Below, piece after piece: positions 1 through 6,759 of a stretch of 7,100 bases of DNA. Where the stretch lies: NCBI GenBank assembly GCA_030619425.1, contig JAUXBJ010000081.1, forward strand, positions 1 through 7,100, in the 5' to 3' direction. Both the position numbers and the translations under genes were made by a program. Below the pieces are notes generated by a model. The model saw only the letters and a list, made by a program, of their open reading frames with translations. It did not search any database and had not been told where the DNA came from. The first letter of the stretch is position 1. Each line of letters begins with the position of its first letter. The DNA is from a bacterium. GTDB taxonomy: Bacteria; Zixibacteria; MSB-5A5; GN15; FEB-12.

Positions 1-1
1 G

Positions 2-886
2 GCTATCCCCGTTCCAGCGCTCATTGACACCCTGGAGTTTCTCAGCGAGGACATGCTGGAAGAAAAGCTGGTGAATATCACCTTCCCACTGGATGTGGAA
101 GGTTGTGAATTCGTGTTCTTCTCGGCTGTCAGTGATTTCCTGATGGAGGCCGAGACGCTTATGGGGATCGCCGCTGTATTCACTGCTACCGGTGACTCCT
201 GGACGACCGGTACGGGGTATTTTGACGGGATCAACTACGGTCTGTTCTACAGTGATCGCATCCTGGAACGGGTAGTCAAGAAAATCGATAACGAGACGCG
301 CAGACTGAAAGGCAAGAAAGTGCTCATTGGTGAATGTGGCCATGCCTCGCGCAGCGCCAAGCAGTTTCTGCCTATCTACTGCGGCGGAGACAAAGCTCTG
401 CCGGTCATCAACATCATGGAGTACACCCACAGGGTATGGAAAGAGGGTCGGTTGAAGCTTGATCCTAATGTGATCACCGAGAAAGTCGCCTACCACGATC
501 CCTGTAATATCGCTCGCCAGGGCTGGATCATCGACAAACCTCGCGAACTTCTCAAGGCCTTCTGCAAGGACTATGTCGAGCTGACCCCGAACGGTGAAGA
601 CGCCGTCTGTTGCGGCGGCGGCGGCGGCACGGTTTCGATCGATGAGATTCGTCCGTACCGCACTACGGTCGGCGGCAAGATCAAAGCCGACCAGATACGG
701 GAATCCGGTTGTAAGATTCTGGTGGCCCCCTGCGCCAATTGCAAGAAGCAACTGAGAGAACTGGTGGAAGATCAGGGTATAGACTGCGAAGTCGCCGGTC
801 TTCATGACCTGATCTACAAGGCGATTATTTTTGATGAATCACTAAAGGTCTCTCCGGATGAGAAACAAACAGGTGAGGAAGAATAG
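2..886 (+). CDS. CCG-domain Fe-S protein, HmcF/DsrK/TmcB-like (HdrD-related), 5'-partial
   Basis: The reading frame is open from base 2, so the gene starts upstream and the ATG at 53 is internal; 294 residues are visible. Numbering from that Met, the C-terminal CCG domain shows C151 in HDPCNIAR, C186-C187 in CCGGGGG, and C227/C230 in CANC. The spacing is C-x34-CC-x39-CxxC, close to the CCG pattern that holds an unusual [4Fe-4S] cluster in HdrB/HdrD. An earlier GECGHA segment (C95) is typical of HmcF/DsrK proteins. Family members also have an N-terminal ferredoxin domain, which would lie outside the window. They sit on the cytoplasmic face of membrane redox complexes and pair with a NarI-like cytochrome b, which is exactly the next gene, 3 bases downstream. 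The substrate is unknown; a disulfide or thiol carrier is inferred from relatives. The family call is firm, but which complex (Hmc, Tmc or Dsr) is not. Confidence 0.9.
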   Translation, partial: AIPVPALIDTLEFLSEDMLEEKLVNITFPLDVEGCEFVFFSAVSDFLMEAETLMGIAAVFTATGDSWTTGTGYFDGINYGLFYSDRILERVVKKIDNETRRLKGKKVLIGECGHASRSAKQFLPIYCGGDKALPVINIMEYTHRVWKEGRLKLDPNVITEKVAYHDPCNIARQGWIIDKPRELLKAFCKDYVELTPNGEDAVCCGGGGGTVSIDEIRPYRTTVGGKIKADQIRESGCKILVAPCANCKKQLRELVEDQGIDCEVAGLHDLIYKAIIFDESLKVSPDEKQTGEEE

Positions 887-889
887 AAC

Positions 890-1594
890 ATGGATGCTTG
901 GCTTGAATTCGCTCGTGGACCACTGTTCCGCCTCAGCTTTGGCGTTATGATGCTGGGATTGTTGCGCGTCTTACTACTGGATTTGTATGGAGCCTGGGAA
1001 GCCTATCGTCGAGCGGGCGACAAAACGCTCCCTTGGGGATATATCATTCGTCGCACACTGGTCTGGTTTTTCCCCGTTAACAAGGTTTTCAAGGGCCGCC
1101 CGTTTTATAGTATCTGTTCGATTCTGTTCCACATCGGGTTGATTCTGGTCCCGGTGTTCTTGTTCGCTCACATTCAACTTTGGGAAAGTGGTGTGGGCAT
1201 CAGTTGGCCGACGCTCCCCAAACCGGTTGCAGATTGGCTGACCATATCCACAATCGTTTTTGCCATTGCGTTGTTGATCGGCCGATCATTCAGCCGCATG
1301 TCAAGTTTCCTGAGTCGCAAGCAGGACTACTTGTGGCCGTTGTTGTTGTTGCTGCCTTTCGTGACAGGTTACGTGTGCGCCAATATGTCGGTGAGTGCAT
1401 CAGCCTATCAGGTGACAATGTTGATTCATATCTTGTCGGGGGAGTTGATCTTCATTCTCCTTCCTTTCACCAAGATTGCTCACTGCATTCTCCTGCCGTT
1501 TTCACAGTTCGTTTCGTGTGTTGCCTGGAGGTTCCCGGCCGACACCGATGATGCCGTGTGTACCACTCTGAACAAGAAAGGAGCGCCGGTATGA
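890..1594 (+). CDS. NarI-like dihaem cytochrome b membrane subunit (HmcE/DsrM/TmcC-like)
   Basis: This is a 234-residue integral membrane protein with about five hydrophobic segments, near residues 14-34, 74-96, 114-133, 148-168 and 175-208. Four histidines fall in helices: H81 and H94, then H180 and H198. The 18-residue spacing of the second pair equals that of the haem ligands in E. coli NarI, so two b haems are likely (inference). Family members exchange electrons between the quinone pool and a cytoplasmic Fe-S partner; the HdrD-like gene immediately upstream is the usual partner. The Hdr-then-NarI order is that of tmcB-tmcC and the reverse of dsrM-dsrK. The ATG lies 3 bases after the upstream stop, with a GAGG at 875-878 inside the preceding gene, so translation is probably coupled. 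The stop overlaps the next start in ATGA at 1591-1594. An automated annotation might call it nitrate reductase gamma subunit, but no nitrate reductase genes are visible. Confidence 0.88.
   Translation: MDAWLEFARGPLFRLSFGVMMLGLLRVLLLDLYGAWEAYRRAGDKTLPWGYIIRRTLVWFFPVNKVFKGRPFYSICSILFHIGLILVPVFLFAHIQLWESGVGISWPTLPKPVADWLTISTIVFAIALLIGRSFSRMSSFLSRKQDYLWPLLLLLPFVTGYVCANMSVSASAYQVTMLIHILSGELIFILLPFTKIAHCILLPFSQFVSCVAWRFPADTDDAVCTTLNKKGAPV
1577..1583 (+). promoter_or_regulatory. Ribosome binding site deciding the start of the ferredoxin gene
   Basis: AAAGGAG ends 7 bases before the ATG at 1591, an ideal distance. It supports that ATG over the in-frame GTG at 1558, which would add 11 residues with no family character and has no comparable site. 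Confidence 0.75.
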
Positions 1595-2349
1595 GTATGG
1601 CAATCCTTACCGATATCACCAAGTGCATCGGTTGCTTTGAATGTGTAGCGGCCTGCAAGAAAACCAACGGACATAAAGCCGACAAACCGTATGTCTTTCA
1701 CGTAAATGACGGTCTGTCGGCTCACAACTGGACCTCGATTGTCCAGAGGCCGGATAAGCACTTTGTGCGCAAGCAATGCCGTCACTGCCTGGAGCCGGCC
1801 TGCGCTTCAGCCTGTCCTGTTGGCGCGCTCCACCAGACGTCGGAAGGTATCGTGATCTACGACAGTCACAAGTGCATTGGCTGTCGCTACTGCATGATTG
1901 CCTGTCCATACGGAATACCACGCTACGATTGGGACAAGCCGGTACCCTACGTGCAGAAATGCAGCATGTGTTACGAACTAGTCAAGCATGGCAAGCAACC
2001 GGCATGCACGGCGGTCTGTCCTACGCAGGCGACGATTTTCGGTGAACGCAAGGAACTAATAGCAGAGGCTCACCGACGGATCGAGGAAAATCCCGGGAAA
2101 TACATCAACAAGGTCTTTGGCGAGTTTGAAGTGGGTGGTACCTCAGTGCTGTACATTTCCGACATCGACCTGGGATTTCTGTCGTACGTCGCAATTCCGG
2201 GGACCAAAGCATTGCCGAAGACAACCGCGACCGCCATGGAGGCGGTTCTGCCCACGTTTTTCGGAGTAGGCGCCGTTATGGGAGGTTTGCACTGGCTGGT
2301 CAGACGTCGGCAGAAACTGCAACGTGAGAACGAAGAGAGTGAGGGATAG
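1591..2349 (+). CDS. Four-cluster [4Fe-4S] ferredoxin subunit with C-terminal membrane anchor (HybA/HmcB/DsrO-like)
   Basis: This is a 252-residue electron-transfer subunit. Sixteen cysteines form four cluster motifs: C12/15/18/22, C63/66/71/75, C95/98/101/105 and C124/127/139/143, the last with the long 127-139 gap usual in this family. A hydrophobic helix at about 217-236 is followed by a basic tail (RRRQK), as in HybA. Relatives pass electrons between a NrfD/HybB membrane protein, here the next gene, and a cytochrome or catalytic subunit. The start was chosen by the AAAGGAG at 1577-1583; the upstream in-frame stop at 1549-1551 leaves at most 13 more codons. The protein therefore has no twin-arginine leader, although HybA and DsrO have one. 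Its side of the membrane is uncertain: the basic tail suggests the clusters are outside, while the missing leader suggests inside. The start overlaps the cytochrome b stop by 4 bases. Confidence 0.9.
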   Translation: MSMAILTDITKCIGCFECVAACKKTNGHKADKPYVFHVNDGLSAHNWTSIVQRPDKHFVRKQCRHCLEPACASACPVGALHQTSEGIVIYDSHKCIGCRYCMIACPYGIPRYDWDKPVPYVQKCSMCYELVKHGKQPACTAVCPTQATIFGERKELIAEAHRRIEENPGKYINKVFGEFEVGGTSVLYISDIDLGFLSYVAIPGTKALPKTTATAMEAVLPTFFGVGAVMGGLHWLVRRRQKLQRENEESEG

Positions 2350-2352
2350 CAG

Positions 2353-4218
2353 ATGAACAGACTTGACGTATTCAAATCGGTTCTCTGGACCCTGACAGGT
2401 CTGGCCGTTGCTACCGCCATAACCAGGTTCATATTCGGTCTGGGAGCCGTATCCAACCTGAGTGATAGTACGCCGTGGGGAATCTGGAAAGGACTCAATG
2501 TCGTCCCGGGGATCGCTCTGGCGGCGGGTGGTTTTGTTGTGACCGCCGTAATATACGTATTGAAAAGGGAAGAATTCCACCGGTATGCAAAGGTGGCTGT
2601 ACTGATAGCGTTTTTGGGTTATCTGAGCGCAGCTACCGCACTCGTCGTGGAACTGGGTCTTCCCTGGTTAGTGTGGCAGCCGGTCATATACTGGCAGTTT
2701 CATTCGGCCTTGTTTGAAGTATCGTGGTGCGTAATGCTATACCTTGGCGTACTTCTTCTGGAATTCCTGCCGGTTCCGCTTGAGGAAACAGGCTGGTTCG
2801 CCGGCCTGCGCAGGTTTTTGACCAAGTACAAGCTCGTGTTGGTGTTCCTGGGCATTATGATATCCAGTCTTCACCAGTCTTCACTGGGCACTCTCTTCCT
2901 GATTACTCCGGAGAAGTTGCATCCTCTGTGGTATTCTGCGTTATTGCCGATCGAGTTTCTTGTCTCAGCAATCGCCGTGGGGCCACTCGTGGTTATCCTG
3001 GGCGTGTTGGTTATCTGCTATATGTATCGAAAAGAAGCCGACAGAAAGACACTGTCCAAGCTGGCCTACCTCGGATTTATTGTCATCGTAATCTATGGGG
3101 TTATTCGCTTTGTAGGTCTTGGGGTAAATGGCAAACTTCCGATGATCTTTGACGGTTCCTGGCAATCGACGGTGTTCCTGATTGAGATTGCTCTGATGCT
3201 CGTTATCCCGATAGTTTTGCTGGGTATCCGTAAGTTGCGCTACTCTCAGGCAGGTCTGGCAGTTGCCTGTTTTTCGGCAGTGATCGGGCTTGGACTCGAT
3301 CGGGCTAATATAGCGGGAGTCATGCTCCAGGTGCCGGGTTCTCAATACTACCCAACGATATACGAAGTGTTCGTCAGCCTGGGGATAGTGGCCGGAGCGA
3401 TTATTGTGTTCCTTTTCTGTGTGGAACATTTCAAGATTTGGGATGTGAAGTGGAAGGATCCTCGGGAACGACCAGAATACTGTCCGCAATTCGGTCTCGG
3501 ATCGGATGTTTGGTTGGGATCACCCGGTGTAACCGAGCGAGTCAAGTACTCTCTTGTTTTCGCCCTCAGCTTCGCACTCGGCTTTGCTCTGATGCCACAG
3601 GACAGGATCGAAAGCAAAGGTGTTGAGGAGATTACCGTACAGAAGGCTCGCGGTGGTGACACGCTCTTTATCGACGGCAACTTAGACGCCTTTGGCACCC
3701 TGTTTGACCACGCCCGGCATGTCGATAGTCTGGGGCAGAAGCAGTCGTGCATCAAGTGCCATCACATGAACGTGCCTCTGGACAAAGAAAGCGGTTGCTG
3801 GGAATGTCACAGCAGTATGTACACGGCTAACGACATATTCCGCCACGATTGGCACGCGAGTCCCAACGGCGCCACCATTGCCTGTGACATCTGCCATAAG
3901 CCCGAACAGGAGCGACAAAAGGCGTCCGCCAAAGAGTGCCGTGACTGCCATATCGACCTCTATGCCGACAGCACCGCCGATACCCTGGATACCTATCTGG
4001 CCGTGTCATACGTTGACGCCATGCATATACTCTGCGTCGACTGCCATCGGGGACGAGCAGTCGCTGATACAACCAGGGTCGCCCTGGCGCAGTGTCCCGC
4101 ATGTCACACTGGTCCCCAGCCGGATTACTTGAAGGCTGAGATGGCCGATGAGTTGAGCCGACCCGCCCCCAACCATGTGATGATGCCGCCGGCCGTTCTG
4201 CAGGTAAAAGAGGAGTAA
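2353..4218 (+). CDS. HybB/NrfD-type membrane protein fused to a C-terminal six-haem c-type cytochrome
   Basis: This is a 621-residue two-part protein. Residues 1-360 hold about ten membrane helices (near 9-29, 50-71, 81-102, 118-139, 159-184, 197-225, 238-258, 271-292, 300-316, 336-358) and the SSLHQSSLG motif at 171-179 typical of HybB-like NrfD proteins, which exchange electrons with quinones. After a loop of about 40 residues, an eleventh helix (399-415) preceded by basic residues would carry the chain across the membrane. Residues 466-585 then contain six CxxCH sites, at C466, C482, C511, C529, C561 and C581. Seven further histidines in this part (453, 456, 471, 498, 501, 558, 608) are enough for bis-histidine ligation of all six haems. 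The domain resembles class III (c3/c7-type) cytochromes and should be periplasmic. The usual HybB/HmcC/DsrP protein is only about 390 residues, so the cytochrome replaces a separate subunit such as DsrJ or TmcA. A GAGGG at 2341-2345 supports the start. The two-domain structure is clear; the redox partners are inferred. Confidence 0.92.
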   Translation: MNRLDVFKSVLWTLTGLAVATAITRFIFGLGAVSNLSDSTPWGIWKGLNVVPGIALAAGGFVVTAVIYVLKREEFHRYAKVAVLIAFLGYLSAATALVVELGLPWLVWQPVIYWQFHSALFEVSWCVMLYLGVLLLEFLPVPLEETGWFAGLRRFLTKYKLVLVFLGIMISSLHQSSLGTLFLITPEKLHPLWYSALLPIEFLVSAIAVGPLVVILGVLVICYMYRKEADRKTLSKLAYLGFIVIVIYGVIRFVGLGVNGKLPMIFDGSWQSTVFLIEIALMLVIPIVLLGIRKLRYSQAGLAVACFSAVIGLGLDRANIAGVMLQVPGSQYYPTIYEVFVSLGIVAGAIIVFLFCVEHFKIWDVKWKDPRERPEYCPQFGLGSDVWLGSPGVTERVKYSLVFALSFALGFALMPQDRIESKGVEEITVQKARGGDTLFIDGNLDAFGTLFDHARHVDSLGQKQSCIKCHHMNVPLDKESGCWECHSSMYTANDIFRHDWHASPNGATIACDICHKPEQERQKASAKECRDCHIDLYADSTADTLDTYLAVSYVDAMHILCVDCHRGRAVADTTRVALAQCPACHTGPQPDYLKAEMADELSRPAPNHVMMPPAVLQVKEE

Positions 4219-4227
4219 GGCATAACA

Positions 4228-4644
4228 ATGAGCGCGACGGTACTGATAGTCGATGATGAACCCGATGTGGCCAGATACCTGACCATGGCGCTGCGGGCCA
4301 ACGGTTACACTGCGGTGACTGCGGACAGCGTCGAGCATGGTCTCGAAGAGGTTCACAAGGCCAGACCGGACCTTATCTGTCTGGACATAATGATGCCCAG
4401 ACAATCCGGGATCACCATGTACACGCAGCTCAAAAATGACAAGACCCTCAGATCGATTCCGGTGATTTTCATCAGCGGGGTGGGGCACGAAGACCCGTGG
4501 GACTTCCGATCCTTTGTCCCCGACGAGTCCATTCCACCGCCGGAACTGTTCCTGGAGAAACCGATCGACGCCGAGTTGTTTATCGAATCTATAGAGCAGT
4601 TGATAGCCTCGACCCGGGGACGTGAGGGAGGGCCGAACAAATGA
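4228..4644 (+). CDS. Single-domain response regulator (CheY-like receiver)
   Basis: This is a 138-residue stand-alone receiver. The acidic pocket is D9/D10, the phospho-acceptor D53 (in LDIMMP), the switch residue S83 and the conserved lysine K111 (in EKP). There is no output domain. The D53-S83 distance matches CheY, but S83-K111 is 28 residues against 22 in CheY, so the extra length lies in the alpha4-beta5 region, which often contacts partners. The motif RQSGITMY after the acceptor is shared in form with the receiver at 6760. The gene starts 9 bases after the cytochrome-fusion stop, with purine-rich AGGAGTAAGG at 4211-4220, and ends by overlapping the kinase start in ATGA at 4641-4644. It is likely to take a phosphoryl group from that kinase; the downstream target is unknown. 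Confidence 0.92.
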   Translation: MSATVLIVDDEPDVARYLTMALRANGYTAVTADSVEHGLEEVHKARPDLICLDIMMPRQSGITMYTQLKNDKTLRSIPVIFISGVGHEDPWDFRSFVPDESIPPPELFLEKPIDAELFIESIEQLIASTRGREGGPNK

Positions 4645-6140
4645 AGACCGACGCCAGAAGCGCCGACCCCCGGCGCCTTATGGATATAGTCCATGCCGCG
4701 CTGTTTGAAGAGATACCGTTCAATGTCGCCGTGATCGATCGCGATTACAACATCGCAGCCGCCAACAGTTCCTTTACCGACCGTTTTGGAGACTGGCGGG
4801 GGAAGAAGTGTTATGAGGTTTACAAAAAGCTGCACCAACCATGTGACGAATGTCCGTCGGCTCAGGTCTTCGAGACCGGCAAGACGATAGTGGCTGACGC
4901 TGTTGGGATTGATCAGCACGGCAAACCCACCCACTACGTCGGGCATGTTGCTCCCTTGCGGCTGACTGAGGATGGTCCCGTCGACTACGTTCTTGAGATG
5001 ACCAGAACCGTAACCGGAACCAGGAGCTGGCAACAGGAATACCAGATTCTGTTCGATCGGGTGCCGTGCTACATTACCGTGATCGATAAAGACTATCGCA
5101 TCGTTCGCGCCAACGAAGCCTTTCGGCACAGCTTCGGCGATGTCCTCAACCGCTATTGTTACGAAGTGTACAAGCGACGCAAGTCCAAGTGCCCGAACTG
5201 CCCGGCAGCCCGGACCTTTCGCGACAACAAGGTCCATAACTCCAACCAGGTCGGTACCGATCGACGCGGTCAGGATGTTCACTATCAGGTGACGACCTCA
5301 CCCCTGGCGCGCTCCGGCGACCAGGTGGGACACGTCATTGAAATCTCGACCGACGTTACCGCCGTCAGGAAACTGGAGCGTGATGTTGTCGAGGCGGAAC
5401 GACTGGCGGCGGTCGGTCAGACGGTGGCGGGATTGGCGCACAGCATCAAGAACATATTGATGGGTCTGGAAGGGGGCAAGTACATCGTCAGCCTCGGTCT
5501 GAAAAAGGGTGACGAGGAAATGGTCAACGAGGGATGGGAGATGGTGGAGCGCAACTTCGCGAAGACCACGACTTTGGTCAAGGACTTCCTCAGCTTCTCC
5601 AAGGGTCGACTGCCTCAATTGCAGATGGTGAACCCCGCCACGCTGGTGAATGAGATCGTCGATCTCTACAAGGATATCACGGCCCAGTCAGGGATAACCC
5701 TTCGGTCTGAGATAGCCGAACACGTGCGGCGCGCCCCTCTGGACCCGGATGGGATCCACACCTGTCTGACCAACCTGGTCTCCAACGCCATTGACGCCTG
5801 CCAGATGGGTGAGCAAAAGGGATCCGAGGTGGTTATCCGCGTGCGTGAAAAAGGGGAGAAACTGGTATTTGAGGTTGCCGACAATGGCTGCGGCATCGAT
5901 TATGAAATCAAGCAGAAGGTGTTCACCACCTTCTTTACTACCAAGGGAGGCGAGGGTACCGGTTTGGGACTGCTCACTACGCGCAAGATCGTCCAGGAGC
6001 ATGGCGGAAAAATCGTGCTGGAATCCGAAAAAGGGCAGGGCGCCCACTTCCGAATGGAATTCCCTCGCAAGAGGCTGATGACATTGTGGCACGAGGGTCA
6101 CGGCAAACAGTCTAGCCAAAAGAAACAAGTCAGGAGTTGA
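4641..6140 (+). CDS. Soluble PAS-PAS sensor histidine kinase with cysteine-rich PAS domains
   Basis: This 499-residue kinase has no signal peptide or membrane helix, so it should sense a cytoplasmic cue. Two tandem PAS domains (about 19-125 and 135-245) each carry a matching cysteine motif with C-x10-C-x2-C-P spacing: C57/C68/C71 and C173/C184/C187. The dimerisation domain (about 251-325) has the phospho-acceptor H267 in GLAHSIKN. The ATPase domain (about 330-476) shows the N box (N382 in SNAIDAC), the G1 box DNGCGI (414-419) and the G2 box GEGTGLGL (437-444). The residue after H267 is Ser, where most kinases have Glu or Asp. The start has a strong GGGAGGG at 4626-4632, 8 bases upstream. Receivers lie directly on either side. 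The paired cysteines suggest redox, metal or Fe-S sensing, which would fit the upstream redox complex, but this is inference. Confidence 0.92.
   Translation: MKTDARSADPRRLMDIVHAALFEEIPFNVAVIDRDYNIAAANSSFTDRFGDWRGKKCYEVYKKLHQPCDECPSAQVFETGKTIVADAVGIDQHGKPTHYVGHVAPLRLTEDGPVDYVLEMTRTVTGTRSWQQEYQILFDRVPCYITVIDKDYRIVRANEAFRHSFGDVLNRYCYEVYKRRKSKCPNCPAARTFRDNKVHNSNQVGTDRRGQDVHYQVTTSPLARSGDQVGHVIEISTDVTAVRKLERDVVEAERLAAVGQTVAGLAHSIKNILMGLEGGKYIVSLGLKKGDEEMVNEGWEMVERNFAKTTTLVKDFLSFSKGRLPQLQMVNPATLVNEIVDLYKDITAQSGITLRSEIAEHVRRAPLDPDGIHTCLTNLVSNAIDACQMGEQKGSEVVIRVREKGEKLVFEVADNGCGIDYEIKQKVFTTFFTTKGGEGTGLGLLTTRKIVQEHGGKIVLESEKGQGAHFRMEFPRKRLMTLWHEGHGKQSSQKKQVRS
6132..6136 (+). promoter_or_regulatory. Ribosome binding site deciding the start of the second receiver
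   Basis: AGGAG lies 6 bases before the ATG at 6143. It directly abuts the in-frame TTG at 6137, which is too close to serve it, so the ATG is the likely start. Confidence 0.75.
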
Positions 6141-6142
6141 CT

Positions 6143-6673
6143 ATGACGGACATACCCAGAACAGTGCTGGTGGTCGATGATGAAACCGACGTTCGGAATT
6201 TCCTGAAAGCCGCCCTGTTAGAGGCCGGTTTCAAAGTTGTCGTCGCCAAAGACGGCTTTGAGGCGCTGGAGCAGGTTCAGGCAGGTGAGCCGGATTTGAT
6301 ATCGCTTGATTTGGTGATGCCGGGCAAGTCGGGCGCCAAGTTCTACCGTGATCTGACCAAGAACAAACAGTGGGCCAAAATCCCCATTCTGATTGTGACC
6401 GGTCACGCCCACGATGAGTTGGGCAATGCCGACCTTAAGGAACTGACCATGTCGGGTCCCGGGGTTTATCTGGAGAAGCCGGTCAGCCCGCAGAACTATA
6501 TCGCGGCCGTCAAACGAATCCTCGGTATGGATACATCTTCGGACACCGAGAAATCGGCGGATCAATCGGCGCTGAAGGATGACCTGAAAGGCCTGATCGA
6601 CAAGGCCGATTCCAGGACGCTTGAAGAACTGAAGAAGCTGCTGGCCAACAAGAAGCCTGGGGGGGCCTCGTAA
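6143..6673 (+). CDS. Response regulator: CheY-like receiver with short C-terminal helical tail
   Basis: This is a 176-residue protein read from the ATG at 6143; an in-frame TTG two codons earlier was not chosen because the AGGAG at 6132-6136 would touch it. The receiver has D12/D13, the acceptor D56 (in LDLVMP), T86 and K112 in EKP. T86-K112 is 26 residues against 22 in CheY, so it shares the longer alpha4-beta5 region of its neighbours. After the receiver (about residue 128) comes a charged, Ser/Asp-rich linker, then a probable amphipathic helix (about 143-170, rich in Lys, Glu and Leu). No DNA-binding or enzymatic domain is visible. The gene begins 2 bases after the kinase stop, so it is a likely direct partner of that kinase. 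The tail could dock a partner or oligomerise; its function is not known. Confidence 0.9.
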   Translation: MTDIPRTVLVVDDETDVRNFLKAALLEAGFKVVVAKDGFEALEQVQAGEPDLISLDLVMPGKSGAKFYRDLTKNKQWAKIPILIVTGHAHDELGNADLKELTMSGPGVYLEKPVSPQNYIAAVKRILGMDTSSDTEKSADQSALKDDLKGLIDKADSRTLEELKKLLANKKPGGAS

Positions 6674-6706
6674 GGTCGCACCCGGTGTTGTAATGCGATA
6701 CGAAAC

Positions 6707-6737
6707 TATCAGGCTGTTGAAAATCAGTAGCCTGCTA
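6707..6737 (+). repeat. Imperfect inverted repeat in the gap between the second and third receivers
   Basis: TATCAGGCT (6707-6715) and AGCCTGCTA (6729-6737) pair at 8 of 9 positions across a 13-base loop. The uninterrupted inner stem is 6 base pairs. No T-run follows, so it does not look like a strong intrinsic terminator. It is the only sizeable non-coding element in the window, inside the 86-base gap 6674-6759. It could be a weak terminator or processing site, an operator, or chance. Confidence 0.35.
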
Positions 6738-6748
6738 ACGCAGCCCAC

Positions 6749-6753
6749 GGAGG
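6749..6753 (+). promoter_or_regulatory. Ribosome binding site of the third receiver
   Basis: GGAGG lies 6 bases before the ATG at 6760. It favours that ATG over the GTG one codon upstream (6757), which would leave only 3 bases of spacing. Confidence 0.75.
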
Positions 6754-6759
6754 CTTGTG

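Noticed and set aside
608..628. Run of GGC repeats that looks like a microsatellite.
   Set aside because: It encodes the glycine stretch of the conserved CCGGGGG motif of CCG-domain proteins.
1558..1590. Upstream GTG start for the ferredoxin subunit.
   Set aside because: The ATG at 1591 has an ideal ribosome binding site and the common ATGA overlap; the extra 11 residues carry no leader or family feature.
890..1594. Nitrate reductase gamma subunit (narI) as the literal function.
   Set aside because: No narGHJ genes are present; the HdrD-like, ferredoxin and NrfD neighbours point to an Hmc/Tmc/Dsr-type complex.
4809..5208. CxxC motifs in the kinase PAS domains as c-type haem sites.
   Set aside because: They are followed by Pro, not His, and the protein has no export signal, so covalent haem attachment is not expected.
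4353..5282. Long minus-strand open frame of 309 codons, plus several other minus-strand frames across the window.
   Set aside because: They lie opposite genes with clear domain motifs, good start sites and tight operon spacing, and their translations show no recognisable family pattern.
6137..6142. TTG start for the second receiver, overlapping the kinase stop.
   Set aside because: The AGGAG ends at 6136, directly against the TTG; the ATG at 6143 has correct spacing.
6717..6745. TTGAAA as a possible -35 promoter element for the third receiver.
   Set aside because: No acceptable -10 element is found about 17 bases downstream (GCAGCC at that position).
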